From contig JAXGQD010000002.1 of the NCBI GenBank assembly GCA_040766665.1, positions 266,956 through 330,955 on the forward strand: a stretch of DNA of 64,000 bases, written 5' to 3'. Positions 35,071 through 43,368 of this stretch are shown in pieces. Position 1 is the stretch's first letter. Each line of letters starts with the position of its first letter. The position numbers and the translations under genes were made by a program. The notes beneath the pieces are model-generated. The model was not told the DNA's origin and searched no databases. It saw nothing but the letters and a program-made list of their open reading frames with translations. The DNA is from JAXGQD01 sp040766665. GTDB lineage: Bacteria; Bacillota; Clostridia; Saccharofermentanales; Fastidiosipilaceae.

Positions 35071-36525
35071 TCAATCCCAAACGCGATGTATCCACCTGCG
35101 TCGGAAGTAGCGTGGTAACAGAATCAATAACTTGATCACTTCTTCAAAGGTCACCAGCGCCAAGGTCCAGAAGATGCCCAGCTGCCAATACAAACCAGCA
35201 ATAAATGCAATCGGTACGGCAAAAAGCCAGGTCGTCAGCATCTCAATAAGCATCGGAACTCTGACATCGCCTCCTGCTCTAAACACGCCCATGATGAGCA
35301 CCGAGTTCATGAAGCGCACCACAATGAAAAGCCCTCGCACGCGCAAAAGGTCCGCAGTCATTTGCCAGAGTTCTGGCGTCAAATCGCGATAAAAAACCAT
35401 CAGGACCGATGGGAAAAAGACTTCCAGTACAGTGCAGATGATGCCAATCACTGCCGTCAGTCGCAGGATGCGTGAGGCCATTTTTTGGATGACTGTTTCT
35501 TTGTCCTCATCAGCACCAATGGCCTGCCCGATGATGACTGCCGATGCCGCACTGAGGCTCATGATAAAGACAAAAAGTAAGCCTTGAATCGTCGCCGAAA
35601 GCTGTACCGCCGCAGAGGCATCTGTACTGATACGTACATAGGCCATGGAATAGAGCAACTGCGACAAAGACCATAGCGTCTCCGTTGTAATCACTGGCAT
35701 GGCCAGCTTCAGGTATTGTTTGAACATCACGCTGTCAAATAGTGTAAGTTCTTTCAGACGCAGTCGCAGTGACGGGTCCTTGCGATAGACGTGATGCATA
35801 ATCCACAGCAATTCGACCAATCGGGCCACACAGGTAGCGATGGCAGCACCCTTAACACCCATGGCGGGGAAGCCTATTTTGCCAAAAATCAAAACGTAAT
35901 TCAGCACCCCATTAACGGCAAAAGCCAGCAAGGACGCATACATGGTCGGCTTCGTCTGACCGATACCGCGCAGTGCCAGTCCGAAAGTCTGACGCAGGCC
36001 AAATATCACAAAGGAAAAACTCAAAATATGGAGGTACTCCACCCCAATCTCAACGAGTTGAGGATCAGGCGCCAATATGTGCAAAATCTGCTTAGCCGCA
36101 AGAAGCGAAATGGCTGTAAAAAGCACGGAAACAGCGACGCTGAGCTTCAGACAGATACTCAAAACCAATTTGATGCCTTGCTGGTCACCTCTTCCGTGAT
36201 ACTGGGCATAGAATATCGAGCCACCGCTGTTGATACCGAAGAGGATGACCTGAAAGAAGAAAAAGTACTGGTTAACTTGCCCGACCGCTGCAATGGAGTG
36301 CGCACCCAAAGGCGTAATCATCACTGTATCGAGCATGTTGACCGCAGTCGTGATGAGGTCTTGAATAATGACCGGGATAGCAATGGCGATGAGCAGCTTC
36401 AGGAACGCGCGGCTGCCAAAAAAGCGTCCGAGGGCGCTTTTTCCGATGATGGGAGGTAGTTTTTGGTACGTTGTTATAGTTTGTTCCAAAGGATCTTTCC
36501 TATCTAATTTTTTAGCGCTCCCCAT
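35071..36525 (-). CDS. MATE-family multidrug/cation exporter
   Basis: A 484-residue, 12-helix membrane exporter (IPVIIQDLITTAVNMLDTVM, LFGINSGGSIFYAQYHGRG, LRGIGQTKPTMYA are typical). It uses a Na+ or H+ gradient to expel cationic drugs or metabolites. The start is doubtful. The ATG at 36525 overlaps a -10-like TACAAT and has no ribosome binding site. A TTG at 36489, eight bases after AGGA, keeps every membrane helix and is my preferred start. Confidence 0.88.
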   Translation of the reverse strand: MGSAKKLDRKDPLEQTITTYQKLPPIIGKSALGRFFGSRAFLKLLIAIAIPVIIQDLITTAVNMLDTVMITPLGAHSIAAVGQVNQYFFFFQVILFGINSGGSIFYAQYHGRGDQQGIKLVLSICLKLSVAVSVLFTAISLLAAKQILHILAPDPQLVEIGVEYLHILSFSFVIFGLRQTFGLALRGIGQTKPTMYASLLAFAVNGVLNYVLIFGKIGFPAMGVKGAAIATCVARLVELLWIMHHVYRKDPSLRLRLKELTLFDSVMFKQYLKLAMPVITTETLWSLSQLLYSMAYVRISTDASAAVQLSATIQGLLFVFIMSLSAASAVIIGQAIGADEDKETVIQKMASRILRLTAVIGIICTVLEVFFPSVLMVFYRDLTPELWQMTADLLRVRGLFIVVRFMNSVLIMGVFRAGGDVRVPMLIEMLTTWLFAVPIAFIAGLYWQLGIFWTLALVTFEEVIKLLILLPRYFRRRWIHRVWD

Positions 36526-36553
36526 TGTACACTAAGCGCTAAAAAAGCGGCAA
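36508..36553 (-). promoter_or_regulatory. MATE gene promoter embedded in a 12-bp inverted repeat
   Basis: TTGCCG (36548-36553) and TACAAT (36524-36529), 18 bases apart on the minus strand, form a plausible promoter. TTTTTTAGCGCT (36508-36519) and AGCGCTAAAAAA (36535-36546) are perfect inverted repeats around the -10 box, as expected for an operator. The placement argues against the ATG at 36525 as start. Confidence 0.55.
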
Positions 36554-36572
36554 TCTCAGGTGAAACAAATCC

Positions 36573-36641
36573 GTCGCATAGCCGGGGCGGCTGTGACACC
36601 GCTCTGAACTCTAATCGTCGCATAGCCGGGGCAGCTGCGAC
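36573..36641 (-). repeat. R1 palindromic repeats, two units
   Basis: 25-bp units at 36573-36597 and 36617-36641, minus orientation, 44 bases apart. In these units the inner bases also pair (AGCCG/CGGCT in the first), extending the hairpin. Confidence 0.85.
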
Positions 36642-36674
36642 ACAACCTTCGCTCTGGTGGATTAGGGGTTCTGG

Positions 36675-36871
36675 CTACACTTTTTACGTTTGGACAAATA
36701 TTTTCTTCGAGGAGACTTTCAAAACCCAGAATTTCAGGGTTTTTACTACATTTTTGACGATTCAGCAAAGTAGCGTTTGTCGAAACGAAAAAAGTGTAGC
36801 TGAAATCCCAGGATGACAATGCGAGAGCCTCGATTCAGACGTTCTTGTTTGTACAAACGCAAAAAGTGCAG
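36675..36871. repeat. R3 long palindrome, copy 2
   Basis: A 197-bp imperfect inverted repeat. The left arm CTACACTTTTTACGTTTG (36675-36692) matches the reverse complement of 36854-36871 at 16 of 18 positions. A 54-bp inner palindrome at 36746-36799 has exactly the same centre. The intermediate segments also match partly in inverted order (CGAGG, TTTCAG). Confidence 0.8.
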
Positions 36872-36894
36872 TAGCGGAAGGTATCCTACTAATC

Positions 36895-36959
36895 GTCGCA
36901 CTGCTTGGTTGGCTGCGACACCTAAAATCAGATTGTCGCATTGCCAGGGCGGCTGCGAC
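36895..36959 (-). repeat. R1 palindromic repeats, two units
   Basis: 25-bp units at 36895-36919 and 36935-36959, minus orientation, 40 bases apart, beyond the right edge of R3 copy 2. Confidence 0.85.
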
Positions 36960-37385
36960 ACCACTTTAGGAAACCGTAGAAAATTGCGAGAATCCAACTT
37001 GAGTGAGATTTTGTGAGCGGAAGTAGTGATCAAATGCGGATTTTTTGGCATTTTTTACGCAAATCCAAGCGCATCAAAATCCAAGCTTGGATTAGCGAAA
37101 AAAGTGACGGTAAAACCCGTGGAAGACTTGATAAAAACCACAAAAGCGGCATTGTCACTTGGATTTGCGAAATTTTTGCCAAAAATCAAGCTACTCAGCA
37201 AAACTCAAACCCCACACCAGAATGCAGACGACAATAACAAGCCCACCGCACCACAACACCCACTGCGAATCCCAAACTCACTACGCCCGCCGCGAATCCT
37301 ACATTCGAAGCTGATTCCAAAACCCAAAGCAGCCCCCGGATCCTAAGCCTAAACCTCAGCCCGGAAGCCGAAACCCTAGCCCTGA
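36960..37385. other. Gene-free AT-rich and C/A-rich region downstream of the NQR operon
   Basis: About 425 bases with no credible gene. The left half is AT-rich and carries AATCCAAGCTTGGATTAGCG-like inverted text and the CTTGGATT...TTTTTGCCAAA motif (37158-37183) shared with 11784-11810. From 37195 to the stop of the 153-residue gene the sequence is C/A-rich and G-poor, like 12113-12290. No terminator for the NQR operon is visible. Confidence 0.6.
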
Positions 37386-37837
37386 GCCAAGCCCAAAAAG
37401 CGAATCAGCTTCTCCGGATCCAGACGATGCGCCGAACCCTCGCCTTGGAAAAAGCCGTGGTCCTCAATCAAATGAATGTGCAAATCCGACCAGGTCATGG
37501 ATTCGCCTGTCGATAATTTCGTCACGCGGCTGATGCGCTTGGCGGCACGTTTGGCGTCCTTGAAAGGACAGCCCATCCAGCCCATCCATTCATCGACTTG
37601 CACCGAGTAGTCGCCCTCATTAACGGGGTTACCGAGACCGCCCATGCCTGCGCGGCTTAGGCGTCGCATTGTTTGAGCCAGCAATTCGGTTGAGACGCCC
37701 AAACGGTTAAGCACTTCGGCATCGGCATTGACAATTTCCTGGAGCTGGCGTGTATCGTCGCCCAATAAGCCGTCCAAAATCAGGCGGCCGGGCTGCATGT
37801 CGCGTTTCAGATCTTTCTCTGCAGGATTTTCTTTCAT
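37376..37837 (-). CDS. Conserved-looking protein of unknown function at the end of the NQR operon
   Basis: A 153-residue soluble protein with no signal peptide. It has a helical, acidic N-terminal half, a Gly-rich GMGGLGNPVNEGDY segment, a WMGWMGCPF motif and a C-terminal WSDLHIHLIEDHGFFQGEG segment with several His residues that could bind metal. I recognise no family. It starts 20 bases after nqrF, with GGAGGT upstream, so it is probably the sixth gene of that operon. Confidence 0.65.
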   Translation of the reverse strand: MKENPAEKDLKRDMQPGRLILDGLLGDDTRQLQEIVNADAEVLNRLGVSTELLAQTMRRLSRAGMGGLGNPVNEGDYSVQVDEWMGWMGCPFKDAKRAAKRISRVTKLSTGESMTWSDLHIHLIEDHGFFQGEGSAHRLDPEKLIRFLGLAQG

Positions 37838-37857
37838 GATGCTACGACCTCCGTTGA

Positions 37858-38967
37858 TCAGAATTTGTCAAAGAATATGGCGTCATCGGTAAAGCCTACG
37901 CTGTGTAGGGCATTGATACAGGCATTCAACATGCCGGGGCCGCCACAGAGATAGGCTTCTTTGCCCTCTGCATCGGGAATATGACGCAACATGACCTCGA
38001 CAATGGTACCCTTCTCCCCTTCCCAGCCGTCGCCTTCGACGGAACCGGATAGCGCGGGGATGAAATGGAAATTCGCGTGTTTCTCTTCCAAGGCACGGAA
38101 TTCGTCTAAATAGAAGAGATCGCGCATGGTTACGGCACCGAAGAAGAATTTGATTTCGTAGTTCAGCTCGCGTTCAAGGATATCAAAAATCAATGAGCGC
38201 ATCGGGGCCATACCGGAGCCGCCGGCAATCATGACCAGGGTATGGATACCTTCACCACCGCGCAGGTAGAAGTCGCCATAGGGGCCGGAGAGACGTACTT
38301 CATCGCCTTCTTTCAGGGCACTGTGGACATAACCGGTAGCCAAACCATCCGGCACTTTGCGGACGATCAGATCGATGTGATTTTTGTCTGAAGGTGCAGA
38401 GGCGATGGAGTAGGCACGGAAGACTTCTTCTTTGATTTTGCCGTAGGGCTTGGTGTAAAACTGCATGAACTGACCGGCTTTGAAGGAGACGGTTTCGTTT
38501 TCGGGCAATTTCATGTGCAGGTACTTGATGTCGTGGGTCAGGTCGACGAGCTGCTCGAGTTTTGCCACATACTCCTTGATGTTGAAGAGCTCATCGGGGA
38601 TTTCGATAAAGAGGTCGTTCTTAACCTTGATCTGACAGGAGAGGCGGAAATTTTCGGCGCGCTCTTTTTCGGAGAGATAAGGTTCCTCAGTGGGCAAAAT
38701 CGGCCCCGCACCGCTTTTGATTTGCACCTTGCACAAACCGCAAGTGGCTTTACCACCGCAAGCGGAGGGAATAAAAATCTTTTGTGCAGCCAGCGTGGAG
38801 AGCAATGATGATCCGCCTTCCACTTCCAGAACTTTCTCGCCGTTGTTGACGTCGATTTTACAGGTTCCGTAGTTGTTCAGGACCTTCTCCGCAACGGAGA
38901 TGATGATGGCTAGGACCACGGAGATCAGGGCGATACTGGCCGTCGTTTGCAGGATTTGTTGTATCAT
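37858..38967 (-). CDS. nqrF: Na+-translocating NADH:quinone reductase subunit F
   Basis: A 369-residue electron-input subunit. One N-terminal membrane helix (10-30) is followed by a 2Fe-2S ferredoxin domain with Cys70, Cys76, Cys79 and Cys111. Then come an FAD-binding barrel with FRAYSIAS and an NADH domain with IAGGSGMAPMRS and YLCGGPGML. This order is specific to NqrF and unlike the Rnf complex, which has RnfB and RnfC instead. It oxidises NADH and passes electrons to the membrane subunits. Confidence 0.94.
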   Translation of the reverse strand: MIQQILQTTASIALISVVLAIIISVAEKVLNNYGTCKIDVNNGEKVLEVEGGSSLLSTLAAQKIFIPSACGGKATCGLCKVQIKSGAGPILPTEEPYLSEKERAENFRLSCQIKVKNDLFIEIPDELFNIKEYVAKLEQLVDLTHDIKYLHMKLPENETVSFKAGQFMQFYTKPYGKIKEEVFRAYSIASAPSDKNHIDLIVRKVPDGLATGYVHSALKEGDEVRLSGPYGDFYLRGGEGIHTLVMIAGGSGMAPMRSLIFDILERELNYEIKFFFGAVTMRDLFYLDEFRALEEKHANFHFIPALSGSVEGDGWEGEKGTIVEVMLRHIPDAEGKEAYLCGGPGMLNACINALHSVGFTDDAIFFDKF

Positions 38968-38982
38968 AATCGTCCTCCCCGC

Positions 38983-39579
38983 TTACTGGATGGTGAAGAT
39001 TCCGGAGAATCCCACGAAAGCCATGGCCATGATGCCGGTGATGATAAAGCTGATTGCAGGTCCGCTAATACCGGGCGGGAGCTTGGTTTTTGCCATTTTT
39101 TCCCTGATGGCGGCCATCATACAGATCGCCAGCCACCAACCGATACCGCTACCTAAACCGAAGAGCAAGGACTGCAGGAAGTTGTAGTTACGGATAACCA
39201 TGAAGAGGGTGGCGCCGAGGATGGCGCAGTTCACGGTGATTAAAGGCAGGAAGATACCCAGATTGGCGTGCAGGTCAGGCATGTAACGGTCAAAGAACAT
39301 TTCCAGAATTTGCACCAAAGCCGCGATGACCATGATGAAGATGATATTGCGCAAATAATCGATGTTCAGGGGCACGATAACAAACCTATAAATCAGCCAG
39401 TTGAGGGCATTGGTCAAAAGCATGACCAAGGTGACGGCTTTGCCCAGACCTGAGGCGGTTTTGAATTCGCTCGATACGGAAATGTATGAACACATCCCGA
39501 GGAAATTCGAGAAAATCATATTACTCGTAATAATGGAGGCGAGAAAGATGATTAAAGGGCTAATCGGCGGATACATCAT
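38983..39579 (-). CDS. nqrE: Na+-translocating NADH:quinone reductase subunit E
   Basis: A 198-residue, six-helix membrane subunit, the same length as in Vibrio. NFLGMC, ALVQILEMFFDRYMPDL, LGIFLPLITVNCAILG and the C-terminal IREKM...PPG pattern are diagnostic of NqrE rather than RnfA. Conserved Cys in LGMC and VNCA belong to the shared NqrD/NqrE iron site. The start overlaps the stop of nqrD by four bases. Confidence 0.94.
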   Translation of the reverse strand: MMYPPISPLIIFLASIITSNMIFSNFLGMCSYISVSSEFKTASGLGKAVTLVMLLTNALNWLIYRFVIVPLNIDYLRNIIFIMVIAALVQILEMFFDRYMPDLHANLGIFLPLITVNCAILGATLFMVIRNYNFLQSLLFGLGSGIGWWLAICMMAAIREKMAKTKLPPGISGPAISFIITGIMAMAFVGFSGIFTIQ

Positions 39580-40202
39580 TTGCTTCCCTCCTTCGCGGCG
39601 GCTTCGCGTTTCAGTTTACGGGCATTGAGCACCCAAATCATCACACCGATGATGAAGAAGGCGGCCGGCGGCATGACCATGATGGTCCATTTTTCAAAGC
39701 TTTCAGGCAAAATCGTCATCCCGAACAAGGTACCGAAACCAAGCAGTTCGCGGATGAAGGAAATGACCAGCAGGACCATGGTGTAACCCAAGCCGGAGAA
39801 CAAACCGTCCAGCAACGAAGGCCAGGGCGGGTTTTTCTGTGCATAAGCTTCGGCACGACCCATGACGATACAGTTGGTGATAATCAAGCCGACATAAGGT
39901 CCAAGTTGTTTGGACACATCAGGCAGATAAGCTCGGATCACGATGTCTACAAAAATAACATAGGAAGCGATAACCAGGGTCTGCACAATCATGCGGATGC
40001 GATGCGGAATCCAGTTACGCATAATCGAGAGCGTAAAGGAGGAGAGCATCGTGGCAAAAGTCACGCCTAAGCCCATAACCACAGAGTTGGACATGGCATT
40101 GGTGACCGCCAGGCTGGAACAAATGCCCAGAATCTGGCGTAAAACCTGATTCTCACTAAAGAGGCTGCGTTTGACAATGGAGATACTTTTTTCCGAGGCC
40201 AT
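39576..40202 (-). CDS. nqrD: Na+-translocating NADH:quinone reductase subunit D
   Basis: A 208-residue, six-helix membrane subunit. LGICSSLAVTNAM, VGLIITNCIVMGRAEAYA and the Pro-rich PPWPSLLDGLFSGLGY match NqrD. It carries the partner cysteines of the intramembrane iron site (GICSS, TNCI). It lies two bases after the stop of nqrC. Confidence 0.94.
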   Translation of the reverse strand: MASEKSISIVKRSLFSENQVLRQILGICSSLAVTNAMSNSVVMGLGVTFATMLSSFTLSIMRNWIPHRIRMIVQTLVIASYVIFVDIVIRAYLPDVSKQLGPYVGLIITNCIVMGRAEAYAQKNPPWPSLLDGLFSGLGYTMVLLVISFIRELLGFGTLFGMTILPESFEKWTIMVMPPAAFFIIGVMIWVLNARKLKREAAAKEGSK

Positions 40203-40203
40203 C

Positions 40204-40797
40204 TTACTTCACCTCCAATTTCGTGAGTACTTCGTCTTTGACTTGGTTCAGGATGCGGATAATGGCGTTCGAAGTCTGCGTGGCACCGGAAATCGCGTCC
40301 ACCTGCTTGTCACCGCTAGTGCCATACTGTACACGTTGGCCGGCTTCCAACTTCATACCGCGGAACTGTTCTCTATACCAATCTTCCATAATACGCCCAC
40401 CTAAGCCGGGGGTTTCATTTTGTTCGGTAAAGACCAAACCCTGGATCTCGTCCAGTTGCGGTGTCACCGCCAGCCAACCGCGAATGGTGCCCCAGAGACC
40501 GGAGCCCGTAAAGGGTACGGCATAGCCCAAGACATTACCGGCTTCATCGACATGTTCGTAATAAGATAGTTCTGCACCCTCTACCATTTTGACACTGGCA
40601 TTGAAACGCTGGTCAATTTCTTCTGCACTACCTGCGCTATCCGCATTGAAGGCATAGAGAATGGACTTCTGCTCTTCAAGCCGGGTGTTGGCCAGGATTT
40701 TGGGCTTCATCAGCACGTCGGTTCCGGCCAGAAAAGCGGTAAACAAGGCGCTGACTAATAGGATAAAAACGATGGTGTAACCATAGCCGCGTTTCAT
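40204..40797 (-). CDS. nqrC: Na+-translocating NADH:quinone reductase subunit C
   Basis: A 197-residue protein with one N-terminal membrane helix and an extracytoplasmic FMN-binding domain. ISGATQTSNAI holds the Thr (about 173) to which FMN is covalently attached. GSGLWGTIRGWLAV and ETPGLGGRI are typical. It is shorter than Vibrio NqrC (about 257). Its start overlaps nqrB by four bases. Confidence 0.92.
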   Translation of the reverse strand: MKRGYGYTIVFILLVSALFTAFLAGTDVLMKPKILANTRLEEQKSILYAFNADSAGSAEEIDQRFNASVKMVEGAELSYYEHVDEAGNVLGYAVPFTGSGLWGTIRGWLAVTPQLDEIQGLVFTEQNETPGLGGRIMEDWYREQFRGMKLEAGQRVQYGTSGDKQVDAISGATQTSNAIIRILNQVKDEVLTKLEVK

Positions 40798-41822
40798 ACG
40801 CTCGCACCTCCTTTGTCAGTAACACTCATGGGGTCAGCGGGCACAGGGACGTTTTCGGCGGCTTGAGCAGCAGCCAGTTTCTCTTTCTGTGTCTTTTTCC
40901 ACTCACGGATGCCGCGCTCGACCAGTGGGGCCAAGGCATTGGCAATCAGAATGGCAAACATCACGCCTTCGGTAAAGAGCGAGAACTGGCGGATGATGAT
41001 GGCAAAAGTTCCGATCATCAAGCCGAAAATCCACTTCGCTCCTTCCGCCTTTGGCGCGGAAACGGGATCCGTCGCCATAAACACAGCGGCAAAGAGCAGG
41101 CCACCGGACAGCAGCATGTACTGTGGAGGCGTGTTATTGATTCCACTGATGTAGAAAGCCGTTGATAAGACAGCGGCTGAAGCCAAAGTGGAAAGCATAA
41201 TTTTCCAAGAAGCGGTTTTTGTCACAATCAGATAAAGACCGGCCAGCAAAATCAGTAATGCCGATGTCTCGCCCAAAGTACCGGCAGTGAAACCGAAGAA
41301 GAGGTCAGACAATGACGGCATTGCTCCACCGGCTTTCATGGAAATCATCGGTGTCGCGTGTGTCAGCAGATCCGCGCCGCCTGAGAAAGCGGCAAAACCA
41401 CCCGGGAGACCTCTGAAAGGTTCCGTCCAGTTAAATGTTAAGTGTGTCGGAAAGGCGATATAGATGAAACAACGCCCCACCAAAGCCGGATTGAAGACGT
41501 TGAAACCGAAGCCTCCGAACGCCGCTTTACCGAAAACAATACCGAAAATGATGCCGATGGCAGCGACCCAAAGGGGTGTGGCCGGCGGTAAAGTCAGGGT
41601 AAAGAGTGCAGCACTGACAAAGCAGGCTTCCGTGAGCTTGACCTTGTCTTTTTGAATCTGTTTCATGACCAGCACTTCCGCGAGGGAGGCACTAATCAAG
41701 ACCACCGCCAATAACAGCAGTATCCTCCAGCCGAAGAGGTAGACGGCCATTAGATAAAGCGGGATTAAAGCGATGAGCACCTTGGTCATCATCTTTTGAT
41801 GCATGAAATGGTTTTTCAACAT
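40794..41822 (-). CDS. nqrB: Na+-translocating NADH:quinone reductase subunit B (RnfD-sized)
   Basis: A 342-residue, roughly ten-helix membrane subunit of the NqrB/RnfD family that forms the Na+ and electron path. FGFNVFNPALVGRCFIY and GFTAGTLGETSALLILL mark the family. It lacks the N-terminal extension of Vibrio NqrB (about 412). It is the first gene of the cluster here. No nqrA gene lies before it, and the only upstream sequence is about 145 bases of leader and promoter (TATACT at 41924-41929). No clear ribosome binding site precedes the ATG. Confidence 0.88.
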   Translation of the reverse strand: MLKNHFMHQKMMTKVLIALIPLYLMAVYLFGWRILLLLAVVLISASLAEVLVMKQIQKDKVKLTEACFVSAALFTLTLPPATPLWVAAIGIIFGIVFGKAAFGGFGFNVFNPALVGRCFIYIAFPTHLTFNWTEPFRGLPGGFAAFSGGADLLTHATPMISMKAGGAMPSLSDLFFGFTAGTLGETSALLILLAGLYLIVTKTASWKIMLSTLASAAVLSTAFYISGINNTPPQYMLLSGGLLFAAVFMATDPVSAPKAEGAKWIFGLMIGTFAIIIRQFSLFTEGVMFAILIANALAPLVERGIREWKKTQKEKLAAAQAAENVPVPADPMSVTDKGGASV

Positions 41823-41968
41823 AGTTGCTTTAGCCGGAGACGAAACGCTCCGCTCCTCTCATAGGGGCGAATCGGACGCATTGCGGTAATGCCCATTTTT
41901 GCCGCATGCCTAAACTTTTTTAAGTATAAGCGAAGCGAAATGAATTGAAAATACAAATTCTATGACAG

Positions 41969-43187
41969 TTAGGTTTCTTTCGCCTCTCTGCCCTCTAAAT
42001 TCACCGTATAGGCGTAGGGATGCTCCTCACCACGCAGATAAAAGCGCAGTAAAATAGCGGCAATCGCTGCATAACAAGTACCGTTCCCACCGTAACCCAA
42101 AGCGTAGAATTGATTGCGTTTATTCTTACGTTTACCGATAAAGGGCAAGCCATCTTTTGATTCGGCGAAAACTGATTGCCACATCTTATAAGGTTCCGCC
42201 TCGAGTGCCGGATAATAGCTCTTTATTTTTGCCAGTATTTTCATACTCTCAGCTTTGATCTTTTTCTCGGAATCCAGTTCGATGCCTTCCTTATCCCGAC
42301 CACCCGCGATGATGCGGTCATCTTCGGTGCTGCGGAAATAAAGATAGGGGTCGGCGCTGTCCCAGATCATGGCACGGTCCGTCCAGAAGCCGGAGCATTT
42401 CGAACTGACAAAGGAAAAAGTGTTATTGCGCTCGACAAAAGGCTCGATTTCAGGAATCATGTTTTCTTCATAACCACTGGCAAAAATCACATACTTGGCG
42501 CGTACAGTGTAAGGCGTGTCGGTCAAGACTACATAGGTGTTCAGTCCGCTTCTCCTGATATCCACGGCAGCCGTATTCTTGAAGATTTTCGCGCCACGCT
42601 TGAGATTGCTGCGATGCAGGGCTTGTATCCATTTGAAGGGATTGAGCTCCAAATCATGGGCAGTTTTCAGAGCGCCGTGCGCATCAAGTCCATAAATTTT
42701 CGCAAGGGTCTGGCGACTCAACCACTCCGCCGGAAAGCCGTATTTATTCAGCGTCTCCCCGTATTCTTTCAGCTTCCGATATCCGATTGTTTGGCACTGA
42801 GATAAAGGCTGTCCCTTTTGGCGTATCCGGTATCTTCCGGTCAGTTCATCGGCAATCTGATGTAGCAGATTGATACCTGTCATAGAGTCGATAGAAATCG
42901 ACTGCTTTGTGCTCGCCGTGTGTTTTAATCATGTCGTGCAGCGATTCATCCGAGTTATATTGAATCAGACCCGTGTTACCGTCGGATGAACCATGTCCGG
43001 GGATATCTTTATCGATGAGTATGATATTGTGCTGTTCTTTCAGTAGTTCATAGGCAATCAGGGCACCACTCATGCCCGCACCGATAATGACGATTTCTGT
43101 GCTTTCGTCTTTACTCAATTGTGGATATTCAATGTCTTTTTGCGTTTGATGCCAGTATGTCGTTCCGTGATGTAAATCCAAAGCCAT
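41969..43187 (-). CDS. FAD-dependent oxidoreductase (DAO/OrdL type), frameshifted as read
   Basis: A glycine/D-amino-acid oxidase-fold enzyme of about 406 residues. The dinucleotide motif IVIIGAGMSGALIAYEL is near residue 35 and GLPFIGKRK and YALGYGGNGT near the C-terminus. The N-terminal part stays in one frame to about 42880 (DFYRLYD). The rest continues in another from MTGINLLHQIADE, so one base is gained or lost near 42880. The ATG at 43187 follows GGGGAG. The substrate is probably an amino acid or amine. It is not clearly linked to its neighbours. Confidence 0.8.
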
Positions 43188-43368
43188 GAGATTGACTCCC
43201 CTCAACTAAGTAGGGCAAGCAAAAAGCAGTCACTTCACCTAAAGGCGCAGAAACAGCCACTTTACCCTCTCAATAAAAAACCCCTCTGTCAAATTAAGTT
43301 GATTGTAGCATTATTAAGACTTTATACCTAGTACTATCGCCAGATATACCACAAATATAGTTACTACG

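Noticed and set aside
41823..41968. A riboswitch or hidden nqrA in the leader of the NQR operon
   Set aside because: The 145 bases are too short for nqrA, and only a weak 5-bp hairpin near the start codon is visible, with no known riboswitch motif.
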